Below are positions 11,684-22,064 of a DNA stretch of 64,000 nt, piece after piece. Numbering within the stretch: position 1 is the first letter of the stretch; the number at the start of each line of letters is the position of its first letter. Both the position numbers and the translations under genes were made by a program. The notes under the pieces were generated by a model that made no database searches, was not told where the DNA came from, and saw nothing but the letters and a program-made list of their open reading frames with translations. Source of the stretch: Diphasiastrum complanatum (taxonomy: Eukaryota > Streptophyta > Lycopodiopsida > Lycopodiales > Lycopodiaceae); contig CM055108.1 of the NCBI GenBank assembly GCA_029204225.1, forward strand, positions 148,217-212,216, written 5' to 3'.

Positions 11684-12206
11684 ATTGGCAAGATTTGATT
11701 GTAAGTAGATTTCACATCATCTTATCTTCATTCCAACTTTGTGAGGAGTGCTAGAACTGAGATTATAAGTCCATTTTTTGGATTAGAAATCTAATTTGAG
11801 TGAAAAACTACAAGAGAGAGACCTTAGTGAGTTTCTAGAAACAATCAAATCCATTTCTTGGCAAGATTTGTTTGAAAGTAGTTTTCACTTCATCTTATCT
11901 TCATTCCAACTTTGTGAGGGAGTGCTAGAACTGAGATTATAAGTCCATTTTTTGGATTAGAAATCTAATTTGAGTGAAAAACTACAAGAGAGAGACCTTA
12001 CTGAGTTTCTAGAGACAATCAAATCCATTTCTTGGCAAGATTTGTTTGAAAGTAGTTTTCACTTCATCTTATCTTCATTCCAACTTTGTGAGGGAGTGAT
12101 AGAACTGTGATTATAAGTCCATTTGTTGGATTAGAAATCAAATTTGAGTGAAACACTGCAAGTGTGAGACCTTTGTGATTTTCAAGTCAATCAAATCTAT
12201 TTCTTG
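11684..12206 (+). repeat. 174-bp tandem repeat, three copies
   Basis: Copies begin at TTGGCAAG, at 11685, 11858 and 12032, so the period is about 174 bp. Copies 1 and 2 are nearly identical and copy 3 has more changes. The array fills the untranslated leader between the primer-binding site and gag. Similar spacing and orientation argue for tandem duplication inside the element. Confidence 0.9.
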
Positions 12207-12227
12207 TTTGTAGAAGTCACTAGTAAG

Positions 12228-14015
12228 ATGGGATCTGGTGGAGCATACCTTCTAGAAGCTAGTGAGAGATTGAATTCTACAAATTATGATATTTGGAAGG
12301 TTAGGATGGAGTCACTCTTGGTGCTCCAAGACCTTCATGAGTTCTTGATTGAAGATGAAGATGAACCTCTAGGTGCATAGGAGTTAGCTAGATACAAGAA
12401 GAGATCTAGGCTTGCACTTCATTGTGTGAAGATGAATGTGAGCAATGATTTGTTGAGAGAAGTATCAGCTTGTACTAGTGCTAAAGAGGCTTGGGAGTCT
12501 TTAAAATCAATCTATGAGTCTAGCAACACTTCTAGAGTTCTTATGCTTAGAAATCAAATTTTGCAAAGCATGAGGAGAAGTGAGGAGAGTGCACATGATT
12601 ATGTACTCAGAATCAAGTCTCTAAATAGGGAGTTGGCTTCCATTGGAGAGAAGATTCATGATGGAGAGCTTGTACAAATTGTCCTTAATGGTCTAGGAGA
12701 TGACTTTGCAAATTTGGTCCAAAGTTTTGCCATCCAAGACACTTTGCCAACTATAGAAAAACTTCATGGTGTATTAGTGGCTGAAGAGTGTAGGATGCTC
12801 CACATCAAGGCAAGAATGAGTTCATTGTCTTTGCAGGATGGAGGTGAGAAAGCCAATTTCTCATTCAAGGGCAAAAAGAAGACCAATGGAAAGAAGAAGC
12901 ATCCCAAGGAGGCCAAAGAAGAGGATGATGAATCAAGCTCAAAGAACAAGTCAAAGCAAAAATGCTTCTTTTGTGGAAAGAAGGGGCATTATGCATCTGA
13001 ATGCTACAAGAGGCTAAGAGCACAAGAGGAGGAGGACAAACAAGGAGACCTTGCATATGAGGAGGAGGAGGATGAAGTTGATGTAATCTTGATGGCATCT
13101 ACATCCTCACCAACAAGCAATAGCAATTCAAGAGACACTTGGTGGATTGATAGTGGGGCTAGCTCCCACATGTCTTGTGAAAAGGAATTTTTCTCAACCT
13201 TACACTCTTTAAATGATGCTAAAAAGTTTGTCTTTACTGCAAATGATGAAGAGTGTAGGATAGATGGTGTTGGCACCATCTCTTTGTGTCTAGAATCCTC
13301 AAAATGCATGGATCTAGAAAATGTCCTTTATGTACCATCAATCACCAAGAATATGATTAGTGTTGGTTTACTATTAGAAAGTGGTTTGGATGTCCACTTT
13401 AAGCATGGTGTTTGTTTCATCTTGAAGAATGATGTTTGCATTGCAAAGGGATTTAAACATGGAAGATTGTTTAAGTTGGAAGCTAGTGTTGCTTTTGAAA
13501 GAATGAGCTTGGCAAAGGAGGAGATCACTCAAGAGGAGATCTTGACAAAGTGTGATCTTGCTTGCATTGAGGAGGAGCATCAAAAGGAGGAAGATCTTGA
13601 GGATCAGCCTCAAAGCATGAGAGTTCCAAGGGAGTCCTCAATGACAATGGCCGAGTCATCAAATTGCATGCAAATTGTCCATTCAAGTGTGCATCTTGCA
13701 AGGGTGGTGAGCATTGGAGAGTCTACTATCTTTGAATACTTTTTGGAAAGTATTAGTAGACATGAAGTGACTTGTTTCTTACCTTTAACATCTATGGTGT
13801 TTAGTACTCTTTATGAGAAGACAATGAAATTAGATGCTACATTTGTTGTTGATAAAGCAATTTCATTGGATAACTATTTTTGTAATAGTTTGAATAGAGT
13901 CATGGAAGATGAAACATCATTTGTATTGGAAATCTTTGGATCCACATGCTTTGTGCATGATCATTCCAATGTAAGGACTAAAGATTATCCTATTTCAATG
14001 GTAGTGTTTCAATAG
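12228..14015 (+). pseudogene. Copia-type Gag-protease, one internal stop
   Basis: From ATG 12228 a single frame runs 596 codons with one in-frame TAG at 12378-12380. The order is an N-terminal Gag region with the NYDIWKVRM-type start, the UBN2-like capsid core, a CCHC zinc knuckle (C-F-F-C, H, C; 12963-13014) and a retropepsin-like segment with WWIDSGASSHM at about 13140. In full Copia elements the GAG-preintegrase and integrase domains follow. Here the frame changes into about 200 residues rich in Glu, Leu and Ser with no domain I know, and stops. A second frame at 14021-14368 follows. The product would be structural and act in cytoplasmic virus-like particles. Confidence 0.85.
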
Positions 14016-14020
14016 GAATA

Positions 14021-14368
14021 ATGGTAGTGTTTTGCTCTTCAAGTAGAGACTGTAGAATCTACTTGTTTTCCATCAAAGAAGTTGTCAATGGTGGAAATGT
14101 GATCTTTCAAGAGTGGAAGATTTGTAAACTTGAAGAAGCACCTTTGTATCAACACCTTATTCAATTCATTGATGGTTTGGAGTCAAGTCAAGCGAAGGAG
14201 CAAGCTCAAGACCCAAGGACTCCAAGAAGAACCTTGAGTATCAAGATGGAGCCATTTAGGCTCAATCATATGGATCAAGTAAGGCAAGTTGTCTGTGGAA
14301 AAATTTTAATTGATGTATCTTCAAGTGCACAAAATGCCTTGGAATCCATGGCTTGGCATGATGTTTAG
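14021..14368 (+). other. Short open frame after Gag-protease
   Basis: 115 codons starting MVVFCSSS, in a different frame from Gag and just before the 3' purine tract. No known domain. It may be the decayed tail of the longer protein or noncoding element sequence. Confidence 0.3.
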
Positions 14369-14578
14369 TTTTGAAGTGTGCTACATGTATATAGACACAT
14401 TTGTGGAACATCTTGTAAGGGATCCTTTAAGAGGTGGTGAAAGATCCTTCATGGACATCATTTTCTATTGGAGTCTCAAAAGTTCCTTGTTTGTAGCTGG
14501 ATTTTTTAGAAACTTCTAAAAGCTTTCATTCATCTATTAAGAGAGTTGTAAATAGATCAAGCTAAATTTGAGGAGGAG

Positions 14579-15072
14579 TGTGAAGAATTGCCAAAATTTG
14601 GCAAATCTAACTTGATCAAAAACCATGTAGAATTGTGTACACAAGTGGGTCCCACACATGTGAGGCCATGATGCCACGTGGGAAACCCATTCTAATGTAG
14701 TCAAGAAGGAAGTCGAATTTGCTATGTATTCCCTCTCTCCATAGTGAGAAGATAGAAAATTTTTGGAGCTCATTGGCAATCTCAAGCTAGTTCACTATGT
14801 ACATTGAGTTTTTGTGATCCAAATGAAACCAAATCAATTACTACTTGTTTCTCAGATTGAAGGACATACTACAGCCTGTAGTACACACGTGTGGGCTCGG
14901 ATTTCAATGTTGATCAATGCTTTTGATTGTGAATGCTTGTTGTTTGTCAAATTGCCAATCTAGATCAACTTTTTTGTGTCTAGTTTTTTGATAGATTGTT
15001 AAGCAAGCATCCAATCACTCTTGTGGATCTTTTGTAGATCCATTTATGGTCCTAAAGTATAGTACTTTCACA
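14579..15072 (+). repeat. Inner element 3' LTR, internally deleted
   Basis: Same ends as the 5' LTR but 494 bp long. About 190-200 bp after TTCTAATGTAGT is missing, joining directly to CAAGAAGGAAGTCG. The remainder is highly similar to the 5' copy. Confidence 0.9.
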
Positions 15073-16321
15073 GTACAACATCGTCATTGAAGAGAGCTTT
15101 GGGAGAACTGTCTTCTGAGAGTTCGGGGTTTACGACGGGTTGAAGACGGAAGGAGAAGCACTGGTGTAGAGAGTTTGGCACACAGAAGCTTGGTGAGCTT
15201 GAGACTATGTGAGGATTCAGAGACAAGGGTTGTCGGCTGAATCAAAACCTCAATAAACAGAATTTTGAAATTTCGAAGCAGGCTATTTGGTGTTTACAGT
15301 CAGTGTGCATTCAATTGAACACCGTTTGAAAAACGGATTGAAGCATCGGAGTTATAAGAGTAGGGAGCCCTGGTACAAGGATGATGACTGCAAAAGCCAT
15401 GCTCAACCTTGGAAGGATGGAGCAGCAATTGGCAACTCTCTCAGATAGCCAAAAACAAGACAAGGGTTTTCAGTTGAAAATACATGGATCTTGTGATGTA
15501 GGATAGCTTTTTTTGATCTGTAAAAATTTGAAGAGGGGCGCGCTAGTAGGGCGAGACAGACTACAGAGGGTCGTGGCTGGCCGTGGAGCCATCAGGCTGC
15601 AGGATCGTCTGGCCATCTCCATAAGAGAGAAGGAACAAACCATAGAGGATGAAGGAGAAGGAGACCGTGGTTGTCGCGCGCGTTGATCCAAGGATTGCCA
15701 TAGCGTTCCTAGGTGCATAGCGGCCGTAGGACTTTACTTCAGCACGCGGGTGCAGTGATAACCATTCGATTGAGAGATAAAATGATGAACGGTCGAGATC
15801 CAGCTTCAAGGATGAAGCCTTGGCCGTAGGATCCACATCAATGGTTTTTGGTGAAAGTGGCCATGAATAGTTGAAAGGGACATCACCCTTCAACTTCATT
15901 AAAAGTTTTCAAAGTGAAAGTTGAGTTGGGTCCCTTCACAATTGAAGAGTGAAGTTTCTTCAAGGTGAAGAAACAGTTCAAAAACAAGGAAAATCTCTAT
16001 TTTTGGGTCTTTTGCCCATTTTAACCCAAATGAAAGGCTATAACCTCCAAACGAAGGGCACCCGGACTGTACTCACAAGTATGATACAACAAAATAGAGT
16101 GATTGCAGTGGAGAAAGTGTTCGAAGTGCGCCAAAAGTGATTTCACCATTCCATTGGGCACGTGGTTGGGAGTTGACGACTGAGTGCATTTCGGAAGGCG
16201 GCGCCGATTTGGCTTTCAAATTGGTGGAAAAGCGGTGAGTGGCCTGGTAAGGGAAAAAAATGCAGGTCATTATTTTCAACTTCTGACATCACCGTTGGCC
16301 TCGGCATACTATTTTTAGTCT
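15073..16321 (+). other. Leader of outer Copia element
   Basis: Untranslated leader between the resumed primer-binding-site flank and the gag ATG. It is more GC-rich near 15530-15740. The antisense open frames across 15470-15899 have no recognised domain. Confidence 0.6.
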
Positions 16322-19300
16322 ATGGCAGAAGTTTCAAGCAGTTTTGTGATGGCAAACATGGGAGAGTCCATTTTGAGTGAAAGTAGCAAATTGGACAGGA
16401 TTTCCAACTATGTAGTGTGGAAATTCAAAATGAAAAACATACTGATGGAGAAAGACGTGTGGGAAGTCGTCACAGGTGATGAGAGAAGGCCGTCAAATGA
16501 AGCGAATATCAAAGTGTTCGACAAAAAGATGAGGAAAGCTTTGACCTTCATTAACTTGTCAGTGAAGGATCACATCATTACCCACATTTGTGATGCTGTT
16601 CACCCAGACAAGCATGGGATGTGCTAAAGGAGCTGTTCGAGATGTCAAATCTGTCAAGAATTATGTTTTTGAAGTCAAAGCTGAATAGTGCCTGAATGGA
16701 GCAAGGAGAGCACATTCAGACGTACATGACCAGAATCAAGACAATGAGGGATGAACTACATTCTATTGGTGAGCACATACGTGATGTGGAGCTGGTGCAC
16801 AATGCATTGTGTGGCATTGCAGAACCCCATCAGATGTTTGTGAGCAGAATAGCATCAAGAAAAAGATTGCCAACCTTTGACGAGCTCATAGGAATCTTGA
16901 TGTAGAAAAAGCAACAGCGAGAAATGGTGAAAGCTAGACATCAAAATACTGACGATCAAGCACTTGCGACACGCCAAAAACAAGGCAAGGGCAAGGGCAA
17001 GAAGAAGTCTAAGCAGCAATTTGCCAAGACTCTGGAGGATGAGGGATCTTCCAATAAGACCAAGAAGAAAGGCAAGTGCTTCCATTGTGGTAAAAAGGGC
17101 CATTAGAAGAGTGAATGTCGCAAATTCCTGGTGGAACAAGGCAAGGGGAAACCAAAGCAAGCAGGTAACCTTGTCGATGAGGGTGAGATTGAAGACTCTA
17201 GCATCTTCATATCTGCATTGTCATCCAATCAAGATGATCAAGCGTGGTATATTGACTCGGGAGCCACAAGACACATGACAAGTAACAAGAATTGGTTCAG
17301 TAGCTTGAAAGTGTTGGATAATGGAACATCTGTTTCACAAGCAAATTGTGAGACATGCAAGATCAAGGGGATAGGAACCGTTTCAATCCAACTACCTGAT
17401 GGCAAAAGCAGGATGATCAGGGAGGTACTTTACGTACCAGGTTTGAAGAAAAATCTACTTTCTGTTGGAGTCATTACTGATCAAAAGTTGAAAGTGGAAT
17501 TTGCCCATGATCGTTGCTTTGTGAAGGATGTGAACCAAAAGTTCAAAGTTATTGTGGATGGAGTAAGGGAGCCCAATACAAAATTGTATAGGTTGAATGC
17601 CACAATCAAGGGGCAACATGGACTCGTATCATCCATTCCATCACAAACTAAGTTGTGGCATAAGAGGCTTGGTCACTTGAACTTGGGAAGCCTCAGTTTG
17701 ATGAGAAAATTGGAGATGGTAACATGATTGCCTACTATAGAAGACCACTTGAAACCGATGTGCGAATCATGTGTATATGGGAAGCAACATCGAGAGAAGT
17801 TCAATAAAGGTGGTGTTGCACGAGCAAAGAACATCCTGGATTTAATCCACACAGATTTATGCGGGCCTATGAGGACCATGTCCTTAGGTAAATCCTTCTA
17901 TTTCATGACCTTTATTGATGATATGTCACGTAAGATGTGGATCTACTTCTTGAAGAAGAAATCGGATGCATTTGACAATTTCAAGAGCTTCAAAGCATTG
18001 GTTGAAAATCAGATAGGTAGGAAGATCAAAGTCCTAAGATTAAAATTGTGGAGGTGAGTATAACTCTAATGACTTCAATGATCTTTGTGATCAATGTGGG
18101 ATTAAAAGACAATTTACGCAAGCTCATACTCCTGCTCTCAATGGTGTAGCTGAGCGCAAGAATCATACGATTGTGGAAAGTGCCAGATATATGCTAGCTG
18201 AGATGAAACTACCAAAAGATTTTTGGTCAGAAGCATGCAGTACGGCAGTCTATCTTTAAAATAGAAGTCCTACCATTGCCATACCAAAGATAACACCTGA
18301 GGAAGTATTCACGAAGAAGAAGCCAAAGGTGAACCACTTGCAAATCTTTGGATGTAAGGCATTTGTACACATTCCTAAGGAAGAGAGACGTAAACTTGAT
18401 GTAAAAGCTATCAAGTGTATATTCCTAGAATATGATGAACGTGTGAAGGGCTATAGATGTTTTGATCCAGTGGAAAACAAAATCCATGTAAGCCGAGATG
18501 TTATCTTTGATGAATCCAAGATGTATGAAGACGAGGATGCTGAGAAGATAGATACATCCAGGGAGAAAGATGGTATAGTGAGGATACCTCCTGATGATGA
18601 TCCGTTCATTGACCTTCCGAGTGATGAATATGAGGATACATCTCAAGATACTACTACTCAACCTCAAGAGACAAGTTGGAGAGGTAGAGACAAACCTTTT
18701 GGTGCAAGAAGAATTGAAGTTGCAGGTGACAAACGCAAGGAGAAGGATGTACCGTGGGATACATTTTCACCAGGAAGCTCCCTAAATGGTTTGAGAGATT
18801 GTTGGAGAGCCGCGACATGGATGACTTTCCAAGATCATCTAGCCAGGGAGATCTACGAAGATCAACAAGAGAGAAGACACAACCTGAAAGACATGAAGCA
18901 AATTATGCTCTCTTATCTAGCATTATTCAAAGCAAAGAACCTTCGACTTATGGTGAAGCGAAGGACGATGACATTTGGGTCAAGGCCATGGGAGAGGAGA
19001 TGGAGTCAATTGCTAAGAATAGCACATGGGACTTAGTAGAACCACCAGTTGGCAAGAAACCCATTGGTTGCAAATGGGTATACATGACTAAGTACCATGC
19101 AGATGGAAGTATAGCAAAGCACAAGGCAAGATTGGTGATCAAAGGGTATGCACAAAGTAAAGGCTTCGACTATGAGGAGACCTTTGCACCAGTATGTAAG
19201 TGGAATACTTTGCATCTACTTGTTGCTTTAACTTCACATTTTGGTTGGCCTTTGCATCAGATGGATGTGAAATCTACTTTTCTAAATGGTGAGTTAGAAG

Positions 19301-19611
19301 AAGAGGTGTTCATGGATCAGCCTGAAGGCTTTGTAGCGAAGGGACAGGAAAATAAAGTATGTCGCATGAAGAAAGCGCTTTATGGTCTTAAATAGGCACC
19401 ACGTGCGTGGTATAGCAGGATTGATGCCTACTTTCGTTCAAAGGGGATGGTGAGAACACATTCTGATCCAAATCTATATGTCTTAGGCTTTGATGGTATG
19501 GTTGCTTTGATTGCTCTTTATGTTGATGACTTGATTATTACGGGAAAAAATCAAGAGATGATAGACATGATCAAGAAAGACCTCATGGAACAATTTGAGA
19601 TGACTGATTAT
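16322..19611 (+). pseudogene. Copia gag-pol, truncated before RNase H
   Basis: Gag starts at 16322 (MAEVSSSFVMANMGES). It is broken near 16625 and resumes to a zinc knuckle at about 17080-17118, whose CCHC is split by TAG at 17104. Protease (WYIDSGATRHM, about 17246), GAG-preintegrase (LWHKRLGHLN, 17655) and integrase (CESC near 17762, FIDDMSRKMW near 17912, NGVAERKNHT near 18140) follow, with a frameshift near 18045 and a stop near 18257. Reverse transcriptase (18950-19611) shows KARLVIKGYAQ, the first catalytic block MDVKSTFLNGELEE and YVDDLIITG, with TAG at 19393 in YGLK-APRAW. RNase H is absent: coding joins the LTR directly. The domain order is that of Copia, and several breaks make it inactive. 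Confidence 0.9.
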
Positions 19612-19861
19612 TGTGCTACTATATTGTGAGTCTTATCAATTGATAAGGATCAGTTGGCCTCACCACGAGGCAAGTCGATGGGACACGCGTCCCGCCAACG
19701 ACAATCTGGGTCATACATGGGTTGCCTGAGTGAACAACTATATGTGCAGTGTAATTTCATTTTGAGAAATACAGTTGTTGTGTGAGCTTGCTGAGGAGAG
19801 TGTTTTCTGTTTGTGTTACTGTGTAGCATGATCTATGTTCCTGTTCAAAGCAAATTCTAAG
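19612..19861 (+). repeat. Outer Copia 3' LTR
   Basis: Starts TGTGCTACTATATTG, ends AAATTCTAAG, and is followed by TCATGTCAC. It differs from the 5' LTR almost only by transitions. No polypurine tract precedes it. Confidence 0.9.
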
Positions 19862-20300
19862 TCATGTCACAACATGTAGCATTGTTAGCCAGTGCAAGAT
19901 AGTCACTAAAATATCAAACAAAAATTATTCAACTAAATGTTCAAGCTATTTCAATCGAAATTGAAAAATTCAAACTAAAGAACTCTTTTTTTGAAAAAAT
20001 CGATCATGTTAAAAGATAATAATGTAAAAAATATAGATGGGAGATGAGTAGTATAGTGAATGATACCCTAAGCGTACAAAGATTCTATGTGCAAATAGAT
20101 TGTGACCTATAAATACACAAATATTAAGTACTTGTTGTGCATGACTTTTTCACAACCTGGTATGAAAACTATTTAGTTTTTGAAAAAAAAATTCAGACCT
20201 AGAATTATTTTGAAATGCTTCCAAAGGTTCAAATTGAAATTTTTTGTGATTATGCAAGGCAAAAGCAACATAAGTGTTGTAGAAAAAATTGTCACATCTA
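19862..20300. other. No gene seen
   Basis: AT-rich sequence without a recognisable open frame, RNA or repeat boundary. Confidence 0.6.
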
Positions 20301-20302
20301 TC

Positions 20303-20655
20303 TAAAGAAAGTACTTTATGGCCTAAAACAAGCTCCATGTGTATGGGACAATAAATTTAATAAATATTTCTTTTATATAAAGGGATGGTGAGAACACATC
20401 AGATCCTAATCTTTATATCATATGCATTGAAGATGTAATTGCTTTGGTTGTGTTCAATGTTGATGACTTGATTATTATGAGAAATTACCAAGATGTAGTG
20501 GAAATGATCAAGACGGATCTTCAAAATCAATTTGAGATGATTGATTTTAACCTAATGCATTATTGTCTCGGAGTCATAGTGTGGCAAAAAAGGCATGAGA
20601 TAGGTATGACACATGCTAAATATGTCAAAGAGTTGTTGCATAGGTTGTAAGCTAC
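20303..20655 (+). pseudogene. Copia reverse transcriptase fragment
   Basis: The reading begins KKVLYGLKQAPCVW and passes FNVDDLIIM (in place of YVDD-LIITG) to MHYCLGVIVWQKRHEIGM, matching the second half of the Copia reverse transcriptase. It aligns by eye with 19370-19605 of the outer element but continues past the point where that element is cut. The first part is frameshifted near 20390. There is no RNase H or LTR. Confidence 0.8.
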
Positions 20656-21620
20656 AAGATTGTAAGCTAGTGGAAAAGGCTTTCAGAAAAATATTGACGA
20701 TGGAAAGGTACAAGTTGTCCATGTGTTTTTGGAATCTCAAGTTGGGGGGTGCACTATGATAGTGTTTACTAGCTAGAAATTGTGAACACACATGGTATTT
20801 TCCAATCTCCATCCATATGTTGTCTCAAAAAAAAATTGTGGTTCCATAGAATATCAGTAGGTTGCAGTAGGTTGTCATTTTGTGCAACCTCCATTTTTTG
20901 AAATTTAATCACTTGAAATTGATACCATAACAAAAATTTACAACCATCACAAGGGCATTCTTACAAGATCTGATAATGCTAGAGAAATTCAAGACCTCTA
21001 ATATCATAGGAGAATACCAAATTACGAGTAATGGCATTGCGAGTAATGGAAGATATTTTCTCACAAAAAGTAAAACATTTATAATGCAATAAAAAAAATG
21101 GAAAAATAAATTTTAGGACTTTTTGTTGCTCGTGGCATTTTCTACAACCAAGCAACCAAAGTATAACAAGATTTCCTATGGGGTTGGTCAAAAACAAGTA
21201 CATTGTGATTGCCATTGCCAAAAAAAATGGAAAAATGGAACAATTGTTTTGCATCAAACAATTATTCTAAAGCAACAATGCATTTTGCAAGAAACATTTG
21301 ACATTTGGGCAAGAATTTCTATGTAACTTGCTCTTGGCCACCAAGACATCCTTCTAACAACTTTGTACTGGTTTCAAATATTCTAGATCATATTGGTACT
21401 TAATTTGATAGTTAGATTGTTCATTTTGATATTTTTTAGGTCTTTTAGTTCTACAAAGGCTTGAAGGTGCAATATAGTTGAGATTATGATGAAATTTTAA
21501 ACACAATAAAATTAATGCCCATTCCAGGAGATGGGCCAATACATGGGAACAAAAGTTTGCAACATGACATCTAGAATAAACAAAGATCAAAGTTTCAAAA
21601 ACAGATGTAAGCTAGAGCCT
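20656..21620. other. No gene seen
   Basis: AT-rich DNA with short spurious open frames only. It lies between a Copia fragment and a SINE. Confidence 0.55.
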
Positions 21621-21624
21621 AATG

Positions 21625-21715
21625 CTTCTTGGTGTCCAAGGGGAGGCTCAAACTTGGGACCAGAGAAACTTTGGATGCCAAGCAAACCAATTGAGCCAAC
21701 CCCATCGAGTTAGTT
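21625..21715 (-). repeat. tRNA-derived SINE head
   Basis: On the minus strand a TGGCTCAATTGGTT A-box (21698-21685) is followed about 30 bp later by an AAGTTTGAGCC B-box (21655-21645), with GGTCCC between them. Order and spacing match an RNA polymerase III promoter of tRNA type. It does not fold as a full tRNA and lacks anticodon-arm and acceptor complementarity. The tail below 21625 is not delimited. The sequence from 21716 to 22064 shows no gene. Confidence 0.65.
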
Positions 21716-22064
21716 AGAGCCTAATGAAACAATTGGCACAATAATGTTTGCTATATACACATCATGTTTCAAATATCAAAGAAAACACAAGGCATGACAA
21801 CATCAAACAGCAATTAAGAAAGGAAATTTAGGTTATCTCATGCCAAAACACACAATATCATAACAAAAGACATGTAATCTAATGCCAAAAAAACATTTCA
21901 GACGAGGAATACACATGAAGAATAAGGATCTAATATAATGTCACCAAATGCTTAATTGTCTTAGTCTCACTTCATAATCCCCATGAAGTGCGATTTAAGG
22001 CCATTAGAGAAGCAACTCCATTAATGTTTAAAAAGGATGAATCCTAAAGTACAAATTAATCCTC

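Larger units (their letters stand above)
10550..15072 (+). mobile_element. Inner Gag-protease-only LTR retrotransposon
   Basis: A 4.5-kb LTR element with 5' LTR 10550-11250, primer-binding site at 11251, gag-protease frame 12228-14015, purine tract at about 14566-14578 and 3' LTR 14579-15072. Flanks GTAGA (10545-10549) and GTACA (15073-15077) match at 4 of 5 bases, as expected of a target-site duplication. No integrase, reverse transcriptase or RNase H is present, so it would need another Copia element to move it. It sits inside the outer Copia element. Confidence 0.88.
10281..19861 (+). mobile_element. Outer Ty1/Copia element, nested host
   Basis: Two LTRs (10281-10530 and 19612-19861, about 250 bp each) enclose gag-pol remnants at 16322-19611. 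A tRNA-Met-type primer-binding site (TGGTATCAGAGC, 10532-10543) follows the left LTR. TCAT before the left LTR and TCAT after the right LTR look like a target-site duplication. A second LTR element, 10550-15072, is inserted six bases behind the primer-binding site. Without that insert the element is about 5.1 kb. It lacks RNase H and a visible polypurine tract. Confidence 0.88.

Noticed and set aside
11684-12206. CRISPR-like array
   Set aside because: Repeats are 174 bp, contiguous and without unique spacers. No CRISPR array is present in the window.
13004-13613. Antisense frames across the inner Gag-protease
   Set aside because: Shadows of a motif-bearing plus-strand coding frame.
15470-15899. 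Two overlapping minus-strand frames of 82 and 112 codons
   Set aside because: They lie antisense to the Copia leader and match no family; best explained by local GC composition.
21645-21698. A functional tRNA gene
   Set aside because: A- and B-boxes are present, but acceptor, anticodon and T-stem pairing are not; a SINE head fits better.
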